A DNA stretch of 64,000 nt. Source: Kitasatospora sp052076145 (GTDB taxonomy: Bacteria; Actinomycetota; Actinomycetes; Streptomycetales; Streptomycetaceae). Below are positions 21,286 through 30,479 of the stretch, one piece after another (position 1 is the stretch's first letter; each line of letters starts with the position of its first letter). Below the pieces are notes generated by a model that worked only from the letters and a program-made list of their open reading frames with translations, did not search any database and was not told the origin of the DNA. The DNA lies in assembly GCF_052076145.1 (NCBI RefSeq), contig NZ_CP197246.1, positions 1,612,001-1,676,000 of the forward strand, written 5' to 3'. A program made the position numbers and the translations under genes.

Positions 21286-21585
21286 TCAGGAGACGGTGCT
21301 CAGGGCCTCGTCGATCCGGGCGGCGAGGGTGAGGTCGAGGCTGGTCAGGCCGCCTGCGCTGTGGGTGGAGAGGACGAACCGCAGCGTCCGCCAGCGGATG
21401 TCGATGTCCGGGTGGTGGTCGAGTTGCTCGGCGGTCACGGCGACGGCGTCGACCACCCGGATCGCGGTGGGGAAGCTCGCCGTCTCGGCGGTGCGGGTGA
21501 GGCTGTCGCCTTCCCGGGTCCACTCGGGGAGGGCGGTGAGGCCGGTGGCGATCTCGTCCTCGGTCAGGCGGGGTGGGCGGCTCAT
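21286..21585 (-). CDS. Pterin-4-alpha-carbinolamine dehydratase
   Basis: A 99-aa protein of the PCD/DCoH family. The active-site motif EQLDHHPDIDIRW is intact, and LPEWTREGDSLTRT and VLSTHSAGGLTSLD are usual flanking motifs. The enzyme dehydrates 4a-hydroxy-tetrahydropterin, recycling pterin cofactor; in many bacteria the true role is uncertain, as no aromatic amino acid hydroxylase is nearby. It lies 12 bp after the DUF1272 gene on the same strand. Confidence 0.93.
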   Translation of the reverse strand: MSRPPRLTEDEIATGLTALPEWTREGDSLTRTAETASFPTAIRVVDAVAVTAEQLDHHPDIDIRWRTLRFVLSTHSAGGLTSLDLTLAARIDEALSTVS

Positions 21586-21597
21586 CGGGCGGTCTCC

Positions 21598-21777
21598 TCA
21601 GGCGCTGGCCCGGCGGGGTCGGGTCACGAGCTCGCCGCCGCAGTTGGGGCAGCCGTGCGCCATCGCGCTGGTGCACGCCGGGCAGAAGGTGCACTCGTAC
21701 GAGCATATGAAGGCGGGGCCGTCGGCGGTCAGCGACACCTCGCACCGCTCGCAGATCTCGCGCATTTCCAGGGCCAT
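21598..21777 (-). CDS. DUF1272 zinc-ribbon-like protein
   Basis: A 59-aa ORF begins MALEMREICERCEVSL at 21777. It has eight cysteines arranged as ICERC, ICSYECTFCPAC and CPNCGG, with a buried AFICSYECTFC segment, matching the small DUF1272 family. It probably binds zinc. It sits between the TSUP transporter and the pterin dehydratase, with gaps of 17 and 12 bp, so the three are likely cotranscribed. Function unknown. Confidence 0.88.
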   Translation of the reverse strand: MALEMREICERCEVSLTADGPAFICSYECTFCPACTSAMAHGCPNCGGELVTRPRRASA

Positions 21778-21794
21778 GGGTACTCCTCAGCGGG

Positions 21795-22556
21795 TCAGGC
21801 GATGAGCATGCGGGTGACGGCGACCAGGCCGACGACCACGATGATGCCGCGCAGGGCGGGGGCCGGCAGGCGGCGGCCGACGCGGGAGCCGACCTGGCCG
21901 CCGATCACCGAACCGACGGCGATGAGCAGCACGGCCGTCCAGTCGACGGTGGAGACGAAGATGAAGAAGACGGCGGCGACGGCGTTGACGATCAGCGCGA
22001 GGACGTTCTTCGCCGCGTTGATCCGCAGCATCGTCTCCTGGAGCAGGATGCCCATCATGGCGATCATCAGCACGCCCTGGGCGGCGCCGAAGTAGCCGCC
22101 GTAGACGCCGGCCAGGAAGAGACCGGCGAGCAGCAGCGGCCCGGCCTGGGTGGGGCCCTCCGCGTCGCCGCGCCGGGCGGCCATCGCGCGGGCGACCCGG
22201 GGCTGGATCACCACCAGCACGAGGGCGAGCAGGATGAGCACGGGGACGATCGTGTCGAAGGCCTTGCTGGGCAGCTTGACCAGTAGGTACGCGCCGAGCA
22301 GCCCGCCGAGCAGCGAGGCGGTGCCCATCCTGAGCAGGCGGCGGCCCTGGCCGACGAGTTCGCGGCGGTAGCCGATGGCGCCGCTGACGGTGCCGGGGAC
22401 GAGGCCGATGGTGTTGGAGACGTTGGCCGTGACGGAGGGCAGGCCGAAGGCGAGCAGCACGGGGAAGGTGATCAGGGTGCCGGAGCCGACGACCGCGTTG
22501 ATGCTGCCCGCGCCGACGCCTGCGAGCAGGACGAGGAAGCCCTCCCAGAACGTCAT
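21795..22556 (-). CDS. TSUP family (TauE/SafE) anion exporter
   Basis: A 253-aa integral membrane protein with about eight hydrophobic segments. The N-terminal VLLAGVGAGSINAVVGSGTL and the C-terminal half-repeat LFLAGVYGGYFGAAQGVLM are the two family signature repeats. TSUP proteins export sulfite, sulfoacetate or other small anions; the substrate here is unknown. It heads the TSUP-DUF1272-pterin dehydratase operon. Confidence 0.9.
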   Translation of the reverse strand: MTFWEGFLVLLAGVGAGSINAVVGSGTLITFPVLLAFGLPSVTANVSNTIGLVPGTVSGAIGYRRELVGQGRRLLRMGTASLLGGLLGAYLLVKLPSKAFDTIVPVLILLALVLVVIQPRVARAMAARRGDAEGPTQAGPLLLAGLFLAGVYGGYFGAAQGVLMIAMMGILLQETMLRINAAKNVLALIVNAVAAVFFIFVSTVDWTAVLLIAVGSVIGGQVGSRVGRRLPAPALRGIIVVVGLVAVTRMLIA

Positions 22557-22672
22557 GTGCTTTCCCCTCCCAGACTGCTGTCGCCAATGCCGATCATGCA
22601 GCAGCCCTGCGGGCGGTGGCTAGGGGGTTCCAGGATGCGGATGACCGAAAACCGACGGTGTCCGGACACGGC

Positions 22673-22700
22673 TCAGGGGCGCGGTTGCCCGCGCCCCTGA
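22673..22700 (-). terminator. Terminator after SPFH gene
   Basis: A perfect 12-bp stem TCAGGGGCGCGG with a TTGC loop lies 43 bp after the SPFH stop. Its arm is a short version of the GGGGCGCGG element repeated elsewhere in the window. Confidence 0.8.
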
Positions 22701-22742
22701 CTGTGCCGCTCCTGACTGTGAGGCCCTGGCTGTGCGCCGGTG

Positions 22743-23759
22743 CTACTCCGGGTCGATCGTGGGGTACTGGCGGGTGGGCTCGACGCGCGGGCGGGCCGTG
22801 CCCTCGGTCGGCGGGGTGAGCGGCTTGTCGACCGTGACCGGGGTGACTGCCGGGGCGGCGGGCGGGGCGCTGGGGGTGGGAGCGCCGCCGGTCAGGCCGG
22901 TGAAGGCGCCGCCGAGGCCCTTGAGGGCGTCGCCGACCTCGCTCGGGATGATCCAGAGCTTGTTGGAGTCGCCCTTGGCCAGCTCGGGCAGGGTCTGGAG
23001 GTACTGGTAGGCGAGCAGCTTCTGGTCGGCGTTGCCGTCGTGGATCGCCTCGAAGACCGTGCGGATCGCGGCTGCCTCACCGTCGGCGCGGAGCACCGCG
23101 GCCTGGGCCTCACCCTCGGCGGTGAGCACCGCCGCCTGCTTGTCACCCTCGGCACGCAGGATGGCGGCCTGCCGGGCGCCCTCGGCGGTGAGGATCGCGG
23201 CGCGCTTGTCACGGTCGGCGCGCATCTGCTTCTCCATCGAGTCCTGGATGGAGGTCGGCGGCTCGATCGCCTTGAGCTCGACGCGGTTGACGCGGATGCC
23301 CCACTTGCCCGTCGCCTCGTCCAGCACGCCGCGCAGACCGGCGTTGATGACCTCGCGGGAAGTCAGGGTCGACTCCAGGTCCATCGAGCCGATGATGTTG
23401 CGCAGCGTGGTGACGGTGAGCTGCTCGATCGCCTGGATGTAGCTGGCGACCTCGTACGTCGCGGCCCGTGCATCGGTCACCTGGTAGTAGATGACGGTGT
23501 CGATGTTGACCACCAGGTTGTCCTGGGTGATCACCGGTTGCGGCGGGAAGGGCACGACCTGCTCGCGCAGGTCGATGCGATTGCGCACGGTGTCGATGAA
23601 CGGCACCACGATGTTCAGACCAGCGCTGAGGGTGCGGGTGTAACGGCCGAAGCGCTCCACGATCGCGGCGCTGGCCTGTGGGATCACCTGGATCGTCTTG
23701 ATCAGTGCGATGAAGGCCACCACGACCAGGACGACCAGCACGATGAGGACGGGTTCCAC
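22743..23759 (-). CDS. SPFH/stomatin-like membrane protein
   Basis: The 338-aa protein starts with one membrane segment (PVLIVLVVLVVVAFIALIK) followed by an SPFH domain (residues about 25-190) with typical motifs ERFGRYTRTLSAGLNIVVPF, NLVVNIDTVIYYQVTD and ELKAIEPP. A helical region rich in Ala/Glu repeats (AILRAEGDKQAAVLTAEGE) precedes a Pro/Ala-rich C-terminus. Such proteins oligomerise on the membrane and organise functional microdomains. Its partner NfeD lies 50 bp upstream on the same strand, the standard pairing. Length is normal. Confidence 0.93.
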   Translation of the reverse strand: MEPVLIVLVVLVVVAFIALIKTIQVIPQASAAIVERFGRYTRTLSAGLNIVVPFIDTVRNRIDLREQVVPFPPQPVITQDNLVVNIDTVIYYQVTDARAATYEVASYIQAIEQLTVTTLRNIIGSMDLESTLTSREVINAGLRGVLDEATGKWGIRVNRVELKAIEPPTSIQDSMEKQMRADRDKRAAILTAEGARQAAILRAEGDKQAAVLTAEGEAQAAVLRADGEAAAIRTVFEAIHDGNADQKLLAYQYLQTLPELAKGDSNKLWIIPSEVGDALKGLGGAFTGLTGGAPTPSAPPAAPAVTPVTVDKPLTPPTEGTARPRVEPTRQYPTIDPE

Positions 23760-23809
23760 GGACTTCTCCCCTAAACAGACCTATAGACCTGGACAGATGC
23801 TGGACGGAC

Positions 23810-24232
23810 CTAGACGACCAGGGCGGTTGCGCCCTGGATTTCCACCACGTCGACCTGCTGCCCCGGCTCGTACACACTGCCGGGGTTCAGCGCGCGGGCC
23901 GACCAGATCTCGCCGTTCAGCTTGATCCGCCCGCCCTCGCCGTCGACCTGTTCCTGCACGACTGCGGTGGCGCCCTTGAGCGCCTCGATGCCCATCTTCA
24001 CCGCCGGGCCCTGCCGCAGTTGCCGGTACGCGATCGGCCGGACGAACACCAGCAGCGCGACGGAGACGCCGACGAACACCAGGAACTGCGGCACCACGCC
24101 CACCCCGAGCCCGGCGGCGAGCGCCGCGGCACCGGCTCCGAGGGCGAACATGGCGAATTCCGGCATGGCCGTGAGCACCAGCGGTACGCCGAGCGCTATG
24201 GCGACCAGAAGCCACCAGATCCAGCTGTCCAC
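23810..24232 (-). CDS. NfeD family membrane protein
   Basis: The 140-aa protein has three to four hydrophobic segments (IWWLLVAIALGVPLVLTAM, FALGAGAAALAAGLGVGVVP, FLVFVGVSVALLVFVRP) and a C-terminal OB-fold domain (about 85-140; GATAVVQEQV, LNGEIWSARAL, QVDVVEIQGATALVV). It is the short NfeD form without the ClpP-like protease part. NfeD proteins act with SPFH proteins in membrane organisation or quality control. It is first in the two-gene operon. Confidence 0.92.
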   Translation of the reverse strand: MDSWIWWLLVAIALGVPLVLTAMPEFAMFALGAGAAALAAGLGVGVVPQFLVFVGVSVALLVFVRPIAYRQLRQGPAVKMGIEALKGATAVVQEQVDGEGGRIKLNGEIWSARALNPGSVYEPGQQVDVVEIQGATALVV

Positions 24233-24341
24233 AGATCCATCCTAGGGAGCAGGAGACTCTCGCGGCTGTAAGTTCCCGCAGGTGGACGGGCGGAAACCGG
24301 CCGTGCGTACGACTGCGGGGAGTTCAGGCGTTTCAGGCCGT

Positions 24342-25133
24342 TCAGCCGAGCGGCAGGCCCTGCGCCGACCAGCGGTCGCCGTGGCGCTCCAGGGTGAGCG
24401 GGAGGCCGAAGCAGAGCGAGAGGTTGCGGGCGGTCAGCTCCGTGTCGATCGGGCCCGCCGTGAGCACCTTGCCCTGGCGGATCATCAGGACGTGGGTGAA
24501 GCCGGGGGCGATCTCCTCGACGTGGTGGGTCACCATCGCCATCGCGGGGGCGTACGCGTCCTGGGCGAGCGCGCCGAGGCGGCGGACGAGGTCCTCGCGG
24601 CCGCCGAGGTCGAGACCGGCGGCCGGCTCGTCGAGCAGCAGCAGCTCGGGGTCGGTCATCAGCGCGCGGGCGATCAGGACGCGCTTGCGCTCGCCCTCGG
24701 AGAGGGTGCCGAACTTGCGGTCGGTGTAGCCGGCCATGCCGAGGCGGTCGAGCAGCGCGAGGGCGCGGCTCTCGTCCGTGCTCTCGTACTGCTCGCGCCA
24801 GGTCGCCGTCATGCCGTACGCGGCGGTGAGCACCGTCTGCAGCACGGTCTGGTCGGCGGGCAGCTTGTCGATCATCGAGGCACCGGCCAGGCCGATCCGC
24901 GAGCGAAGCTCGAAGACGTCCACCGAGCCGAGCTTCTCGCCGAGCACCACGGCCTGGCCGGTGCTCGGGAAGAGGTAGGTGGCGGCGACCTGGAGCAGCG
25001 TCGTCTTGCCCGCGCCGTTCGGGCCGAGGATCACCCAGCGCTCGCCCTCGGAGATCGACCAGGAGACCTGGTCGACAAGCGCGCGCCCCTCCCGGACCAC
25101 GGTTACGTCCACCAGCTCCAGCACGTCGCTCAT
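24342..25133 (-). CDS. ABC transporter ATP-binding protein
   Basis: A 263-aa ATPase with Walker A GPNGAGKTT at 37-45, Q-loop region RSRIGLAGASM, signature LSEGERKR, Walker B LLLLDEPAAGLDLGG and switch histidine in MVTHHVEEI. The sequence resembles the ModF/YlmA-like single-domain group. No permease gene is adjacent, so the membrane partner, if any, is elsewhere or it acts alone. It is upstream of, and on the same strand as, the NfeD-SPFH pair, with a 109-bp gap. Confidence 0.88.
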   Translation of the reverse strand: MSDVLELVDVTVVREGRALVDQVSWSISEGERWVILGPNGAGKTTLLQVAATYLFPSTGQAVVLGEKLGSVDVFELRSRIGLAGASMIDKLPADQTVLQTVLTAAYGMTATWREQYESTDESRALALLDRLGMAGYTDRKFGTLSEGERKRVLIARALMTDPELLLLDEPAAGLDLGGREDLVRRLGALAQDAYAPAMAMVTHHVEEIAPGFTHVLMIRQGKVLTAGPIDTELTARNLSLCFGLPLTLERHGDRWSAQGLPLG

Positions 25134-25335
25134 GCCTACGCCTTCCCCAATGCAGAATTCGGCCGTCCGAGGTGCAGCGCGCGGGTCCTCGGGGTGCGGT
25201 CCACTCGTGTCGACTAGTCGGTGCGGGCGGGCAGCCTACTCCCGCCGCCGGGTAAGGCCAGGGAGGGGTGCGCCGCTCGCAGCACAGGGCAAACCTACGC
25301 CACGCGGATGGGCGAGTTTTCCGTAGGCTGGCCGG

Positions 25336-26136
25336 ATGCCTGCTTCTCCTGCTGCCGACCTCTTCGAAGAGCCCCGCTCGGGGCGGCTGACCGCCTGGGG
25401 CAACTCCCTGCTGCGCGGCTTCAGCCCGCCGGACAACGCCGCCCTCGCCGTCCAGGGCGAGGACGAGCCGCACCGCGTCACCGGCCTGCCCGGCGACGCC
25501 GACGGCGACCTGCACGGGCTCACCTGGGCACTCGGGCGGCTGCGCACCCTGGGCGTGACCGGCCTGCGGCTCGCCCTCCCCTCCCCCGGCCACCCGCTCG
25601 GCCTGACCGGGCCCGCCCTGTTCAACACCACCGCGATGGACGCCGGGGAGGCCGTGCTCACCGTCGGCCTGCCGCTCGGGCTCATCCCCGAGACGGAGGT
25701 CTACGGCCCGGCCGGAGACCAGGGCGTCCGGGTGCTCTGGCGCTGCTCGACCGTGACCGACGGCCCGTCGGCCGACGTGGCGTCACTGGACGAGGCCGAG
25801 TGGAGCCTTGCGGACGGGCTGCGCGAGGCCACCCTGCTGCTCGCCAAGCTGGACGTCGCCGGGGCCGGGCCCCAGGCCCTGCGGGCGCTGGACGCGTACC
25901 GCCGCCGGGGCCACAGCGAGCCGCTGGCACCGGGGTACTCCGGGCGTGCGGTGCGGGTGCTGGAGTCCGCACGGCAGATCTCGGCACTTCTTGGCATTGC
26001 CCTGGAAGGCCACGGCGCGGCGGTCAGCGCCGGCGAGATGGCCGCCCGGCGGGACGCCCTCACCCCCCTGCTGCGGACCGCCCGGCGGGCGCAGGTGGCG
26101 GCGTACAACTCGCTGGTCGACGAGCCGAGGCCCTGA
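25336..26136 (+). CDS. Conserved actinobacterial protein of unknown function
   Basis: A 266-aa soluble protein without transmembrane segments or recognised domain. Motifs include LTAWGNSLLRGFSPPDNAA, ALFNTTAMDAGEAVL and VLESARQISALLGIAL. The C-terminal third is helical. It has no signal peptide. It is divergent from the ABC ATPase and convergent with the response regulator. I recognise the type as a common Streptomyces conserved gene but know no function. Confidence 0.75.
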   Translation: MPASPAADLFEEPRSGRLTAWGNSLLRGFSPPDNAALAVQGEDEPHRVTGLPGDADGDLHGLTWALGRLRTLGVTGLRLALPSPGHPLGLTGPALFNTTAMDAGEAVLTVGLPLGLIPETEVYGPAGDQGVRVLWRCSTVTDGPSADVASLDEAEWSLADGLREATLLLAKLDVAGAGPQALRALDAYRRRGHSEPLAPGYSGRAVRVLESARQISALLGIALEGHGAAVSAGEMAARRDALTPLLRTARRAQVAAYNSLVDEPRP

Positions 26137-26157
26137 GCGAGCTGCGGCCCTGAGCTG

Positions 26158-26805
26158 CTACGCCTCGCCGTTGCGGACGGCCCAGAGGGCGGCCTGGGTG
26201 CGGTCGGAGAGGTCGAGCTTCATCAGGATGTTGGAGACGTGGGTCTTCACCGTCTTCTCCGAGAGGTGCAGACTGCGGGCGATCTCGCGGTTGGAGCGGC
26301 CGTCGGCGATGTGGCCGAGGACTTCGCGCTCGCGCTCGGTGAGGGTGCCGCCGCGGCCCTGCGGGGCGCGGGGGGCGTCGTCGGCGAGCAGGGCCTCGGC
26401 CAGCTCGGGCTGCAGCAGGACGTGGCCGGCGTGGACGGAGCGGATCGCGCCGGCCAGGGCCTCCGGGTCGACGTCCTTGTAGACGTACCCGGCGGCGCCC
26501 GCCCGCAGGGCCGGGACCATCGTGCGGTGCTCGGTGAAGCTGGTGACGATCAGGATGCGGGCCCGGCTGCCCTGCTCCTTGAGGTGCTTGAGGGCCTCGA
26601 TGCCGTCCATGCCGGGCATCTTCAGGTCCATCAGGACGACGTCGGGGAGCAGCTCCTGGGCCTTGGCGACGCCCTCGGCGCCGTCGGCGGCCTCGCCCAC
26701 CACCTCGATGTCGTCCTGGACCTCGAGGAAGGTGCGCAGGCCCCGCCGGACGACCTGGTGGTCGTCCACCAGCAGGACGCGGATCGGTGACGCGGTGTCA
26801 GGCAC
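26158..26805 (-). CDS. LuxR-family (NarL-type) response regulator
   Basis: The 215-aa protein has a receiver domain with the acidic pair D14/D15 in LLVDDHQ, phosphoacceptor D60 in VLMDLKMPGMDG, the Thr in IVTSFTEH and Lys in YKDVDP. The C-terminal LuxR helix-turn-helix is LTEREREVLGHIADGRSNRE with SLHLSEKTVKTHVSNILMKL. GTG at 26805 is preceded by GGAGG and overlaps the kinase stop by 8 bp, so the pair is translationally coupled. It should bind DNA when phosphorylated; targets are unknown. Confidence 0.94.
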   Translation of the reverse strand: MPDTASPIRVLLVDDHQVVRRGLRTFLEVQDDIEVVGEAADGAEGVAKAQELLPDVVLMDLKMPGMDGIEALKHLKEQGSRARILIVTSFTEHRTMVPALRAGAAGYVYKDVDPEALAGAIRSVHAGHVLLQPELAEALLADDAPRAPQGRGGTLTEREREVLGHIADGRSNREIARSLHLSEKTVKTHVSNILMKLDLSDRTQAALWAVRNGEA

Positions 26806-27943
26806 CGGGGACCTCCAGTTCGACGACGGTCCCCTGGCCCGGGGACGATTCCAGCTGAAGCCTGCCACCGACGGCCGCCGCGCGGTCGCGCATCGAGACC
26901 AGGCCGAGGTGGCGCCCGGCGCGGCGGACGGACTCCGGGTCGAAGCCGCGGCCGTCGTCGGCGACGCGCAGCAGGGCGCCGCGGCCGCAGGCGCCGGTCA
27001 GGGTGACGTCGACCTGCTCGGCGCCGGAGTGGCGCAGCGCGTTGTGCAGGGCCTCCTGAGCGACCCGCAGGACGGCGGCCTCCTGGGCGGGCGGGAGGGT
27101 GCGGACGCCCTGGGTGGTGAAGCTGACCTGGGCGGAGTGCGCGCGGTCGAGCACCTGGACCTGGGAGGCGAGGGTGGCGACCAGGCCGTCCTCGTCCAGG
27201 GCGGCGGGGCGCAGCTCGATCACGACGGTGCGGAGTTCGTCGGCGGCCTCGGCGGCGAGGCGGGCGACCTCGGCGAGTTCGGCGCGGGCGCGGGCCGGGT
27301 CGCGGTCGACCAGGGTCGCGGCGGCCTTGGCGGTGAGGCGCAGCGAGAACAGCTTCTGCGAGACGGCGTCGTGCAGGTCGTGGGCGATCCTGGCCCGCTC
27401 GCCGGCCAGGGTGAGTTCGCGGCTGCGTTCGTAGAGCCGGGCGTTGCCGAGGGCGAGGGCGGCGTGCGATGCGAGGATGCGCAGCAGCTCCTCGTCGTGG
27501 GCGGTGAAGCCGCCGTCCTTGTTGGCCAGGAAGACGGCACCGAGGATCTCGGGGCCGTCGACGATGGGCATCCCGAGGAAGTCCTTCATGTCGGGGTGCG
27601 CCTCGGGCCAGCCCTCGAAGGCGGGGGCCTGGCGGACGTCGGCCAGCCGGGTGGGGGTGAGTTCGTGCAGCATCGTGGCGAGGACGCCGTGCTGGCGGGG
27701 CAGCGGGCCGATCGCCTTCCACTGCTCGTCGGTGACGCCGTCGACGACGAACTGGGCGAAGCCGCCGTGGTCGTCGGGCACCCCGAGAGCGGCGTACTCG
27801 GCACCGAGCAGCGTCCGGGCGGAGGCGGTGATCCGGCGGAGCACCTCGCGGACTTCGAGATGGCGGCTCATGTCGAGGACGGCGGCGCTGACGGCCTCGA
27901 TGCTGCTCAGGCTCTGGTCACGGGGCTGCTGTTCGCTCGGCAT
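26798..27943 (-). CDS. GAF-domain sensor histidine kinase
   Basis: A 381-aa soluble sensor kinase of the NarL/DevS class. The GAF domain spans about 30-175 (LLGAEYAALGVPDDHGG, HPDMKDFLGMPIV, GAVFLANKDGGFTAHDEELL). The HisKA_3 dimerisation segment contains phosphoacceptor H191 in RIAHDLHDAVSQKLFSL. The HATPase_c domain follows with ALHNALRHSGA, VADDGRGFDP and HLGLVSMRDRAAAVGG. There is no membrane segment, so the signal is intracellular. No heme-ligand proof is visible, although similar GAF domains in DevS/DosT bind heme. Confidence 0.93.
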   Translation of the reverse strand: MPSEQQPRDQSLSSIEAVSAAVLDMSRHLEVREVLRRITASARTLLGAEYAALGVPDDHGGFAQFVVDGVTDEQWKAIGPLPRQHGVLATMLHELTPTRLADVRQAPAFEGWPEAHPDMKDFLGMPIVDGPEILGAVFLANKDGGFTAHDEELLRILASHAALALGNARLYERSRELTLAGERARIAHDLHDAVSQKLFSLRLTAKAAATLVDRDPARARAELAEVARLAAEAADELRTVVIELRPAALDEDGLVATLASQVQVLDRAHSAQVSFTTQGVRTLPPAQEAAVLRVAQEALHNALRHSGAEQVDVTLTGACGRGALLRVADDGRGFDPESVRRAGRHLGLVSMRDRAAAVGGRLQLESSPGQGTVVELEVPGA

Positions 27944-28064
27944 GGCCTCACGCTACCGCTGCACCCACCGCCGGAACGTCGGCCTCCGGCCCGGACGGGC
28001 CCAGGCCCATGGACCTAGGACCACGCAGCCTCACGCAACTGGCCAGCCCACGAGCCGGCGGCGG

Positions 28065-30479
28065 TCAGCCGCGCTGCATGACTTCGGGCTCGTGGCGGCG
28101 CTGGAGGCGTTGGACGAGGAAGGCGAGGGCGGTGGAGAGGGCGACGAGGGCGAGCCAGTTGACGGTCAGGTGGACGACGGAGTGCTCCCAGAGGGCGTCG
28201 AGTTGGCGGCCGTGGCTGTCGACCGGGGAGAGGTGGGCGAGGTCGAGGGTGTTGCCGCTGGCGGCGACGCCCCAGCGGGCGGGCATCAGCCAGGCGAGCT
28301 GTTCGAGGCCGGGCTTGTGGAAGAGCTGGAAGATCGCGCCGGTGAAGACCATCTGGACGATGGCGAACATGACCAGCAGCGGCATGGTCTTCTCGGCGGT
28401 CTTCACCAGCGCGGAGATGACCAGGCCGACCATCATCGAGGTGAAGCTGAGCAGCACGACGCCGACGGCCATCTCGACCCCCGGCGCCCCCGTGATCAGC
28501 AGCCCGTGCGCGGGGAGGGTCCGGAGGCCGAAGCCGATCGCCGAGATCACCGCGCCCTGGAGCAGGCTGACGCCGCCGAGCACGATGATCTTCGACATCA
28601 GGTACGCGGACCGGGAGAGCCCGGTGGCGCGTTCCCGTTCGTAGATGGCCCGTTCCTTGATCAGCTCGCGGACGGAGTTGGCGGAGCCGGAGAGGCAGGC
28701 CCCGAAGGCCAGCACCAGCAGGATCATCCGGGCGATGTCGTTGCGGCCGCTGTCCTCGCAGGCGGCGAGCCCGCAGTCGTCGGGGATGACCGCGCTGACG
28801 ACGCCGAGCACGAGCGGCAGCAGCAGCGAGAGCGCGATGAACCCCCGGTCGGAGGCGATCACCGACAGGTAGCGGCGGATCAGCGTCCACAGCTGGGAGC
28901 CCCAGCTCTGCGGCTTCGGGCGGCTGCTCTGCTCGCGGGCGATGGCGGGCGACTGCGCGGCGACGGAGTCGACGTCCGCCGAGTACTGCTGGTAGTGCAC
29001 CGAGCCCCGGTAGCGCCCGGCCCAGTCGTGGTCGGGGAAGTTCTCGAAGGCCTGGAAGACGTCGGCCCAGCTCTCGTAGCCGAAGAAGTGCAGGGCCTCC
29101 GCCGGCGGCCCGAAGTACGCCACCGAGCCGCCCGGCGCCATCACCAGCAGGCGGTCGCAGAGGGCGAGTTCGGCGACGGAGTGGGTGACGACGAGGACGG
29201 TGCGGCCGTCGTCGGCGAGGCCGCGCAGGGTCTGCATGACCTCGCGGTCCATGCCCGGGTCGAGGCCGGAGGTGGGCTCGTCCAGGAAGATCAGCGAGGG
29301 CTTGGTCAGCAGCTCCAGGGCGACCGAGACGCGCTTCTGCTGGCCGCCGGAGAGCGCGGTGATCCGGTTGTCGGCGCGCCGGTCCAGCCGCAGCTCGCGC
29401 AGCACCTCGTCGATCCGGCGCTCGCGCTCGGCGGGCTCCGTGTCGCCGGGGAAGCGCAGCCGGGCCGCGTACTTGAGGCCGCTGCGGACGGTCAGCTCCT
29501 TGTGCAGGATCTCCGACTGCGGGACGAGCCCGATCCGGGAGCGCAGCTCGGCGAACTGCTTGTAGAGGTTGCGGCCGTCGTAGAGGACGTCGCCGCGGTC
29601 GGCCGGGCGGTAGCCGGTGAGGGCGCGCAGCAGGGTGGACTTGCCGGAGCCGGACGGGCCGATCACCGCGACCAGGGACTTCTCGGGGACGGTGAAGCTG
29701 ACGTCGTTCAGCAGCACCTTCTTCCCGCCCTTGTGCTCGACCTCGACGGTGAGGTGGCGGGCCGAGAAGGTGACGGCGCCGGTGTCGACGAACTCCTGGA
29801 GCTGGTCGCCGACCAGCTGGAAGGTCGAGTGGCCGATGGTCAGCCGGTCGAGCTGGCCGACCAGCTGACGCTGCACCGGCTGGCCGTTCAGGTAGACGCC
29901 GTTGTGGCTGCCGAGGTCGACGATCTCGTACCGGCCGTCGGTCAGGTGGCGCAGCTCGGCGTGGTGGCGGGAGACCTGGAGGTCGGAGACGACGATGTCG
30001 TTGTCGAGGGCGCGGCCGATCCGCAGCACCCGCATCGCGGGCGTGAGGTTGCGGATCATCGTGGGCGCCGGGCGGCTCGGGACGGCGGCCGCCGGGCGGG
30101 GGGCGGGGATGCCGGGGCCCAGCCGGGTGGCCGCGTCGAACCAGTCCTCGGTCACCGCCGCGGCCACGACGGCGGCCGAGACCACCACGGGGGCGGAGAA
30201 GGCGAGCCGGGGCCCGTTCTGCGCGTTGCCGAGGTGCAGCACCGTGCCGGGCTTGATGACGGCCTGCCGGGTGCGGCTCTTCCCGTCGTACGTGCCGTTG
30301 GTGCTGCCGTGGTCCTCCAGCTGCCAGCGGTTGCCCGTGCAGCTGATGGTGGCGTGCCGCCAGGAGACCCGGGCGTCCTCGAACCGGAAGTCCGAGCCGG
30401 GGTCACGCCCGAGGGTGTAGGAGCGCTCCGGATCGAGTGTCCGCTGCTGCCCGTTGATGTCCACTACCAGTTGCGGCAC
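28065..30479 (-). CDS. Double-FHA ABC2-type transporter (Rv1747-like)
   Basis: This 804-aa fusion contains two FHA domains (about 20-90 with LGRDPGSDF and SWRHATI; 150-225 with RIGRALDND and VSRHHAEL), an ABCG-type ATPase (Walker A GPSGSGKST at 274-282, signature LSGGQQKRVSVAL, Walker B LIFLDEPTSGLDPG) and an ABC2 permease with six hydrophobic segments. FHA domains bind phosphothreonine, so Ser/Thr kinases likely regulate transport; the Mycobacterium homolog Rv1747 is phosphorylated in the linker between its FHA domains. A Thr at 140 sits in that linker here. GTG at 30479 is chosen by alignment of the first FHA strand. Substrate unknown. It is divergent from serB. Confidence 0.92.
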   Translation of the reverse strand: MPQLVVDINGQQRTLDPERSYTLGRDPGSDFRFEDARVSWRHATISCTGNRWQLEDHGSTNGTYDGKSRTRQAVIKPGTVLHLGNAQNGPRLAFSAPVVVSAAVVAAAVTEDWFDAATRLGPGIPAPRPAAAVPSRPAPTMIRNLTPAMRVLRIGRALDNDIVVSDLQVSRHHAELRHLTDGRYEIVDLGSHNGVYLNGQPVQRQLVGQLDRLTIGHSTFQLVGDQLQEFVDTGAVTFSARHLTVEVEHKGGKKVLLNDVSFTVPEKSLVAVIGPSGSGKSTLLRALTGYRPADRGDVLYDGRNLYKQFAELRSRIGLVPQSEILHKELTVRSGLKYAARLRFPGDTEPAERERRIDEVLRELRLDRRADNRITALSGGQQKRVSVALELLTKPSLIFLDEPTSGLDPGMDREVMQTLRGLADDGRTVLVVTHSVAELALCDRLLVMAPGGSVAYFGPPAEALHFFGYESWADVFQAFENFPDHDWAGRYRGSVHYQQYSADVDSVAAQSPAIAREQSSRPKPQSWGSQLWTLIRRYLSVIASDRGFIALSLLLPLVLGVVSAVIPDDCGLAACEDSGRNDIARMILLVLAFGACLSGSANSVRELIKERAIYERERATGLSRSAYLMSKIIVLGGVSLLQGAVISAIGFGLRTLPAHGLLITGAPGVEMAVGVVLLSFTSMMVGLVISALVKTAEKTMPLLVMFAIVQMVFTGAIFQLFHKPGLEQLAWLMPARWGVAASGNTLDLAHLSPVDSHGRQLDALWEHSVVHLTVNWLALVALSTALAFLVQRLQRRHEPEVMQRG

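Noticed and set aside
24342..25133. ABC ATPase as half of a complete transporter
   Set aside because: No permease gene is adjacent on either side.
26798..27943. Sensor kinase as a heme oxygen sensor (DevS-like)
   Set aside because: The GAF domain is present, but no heme ligand can be assigned from sequence alone.
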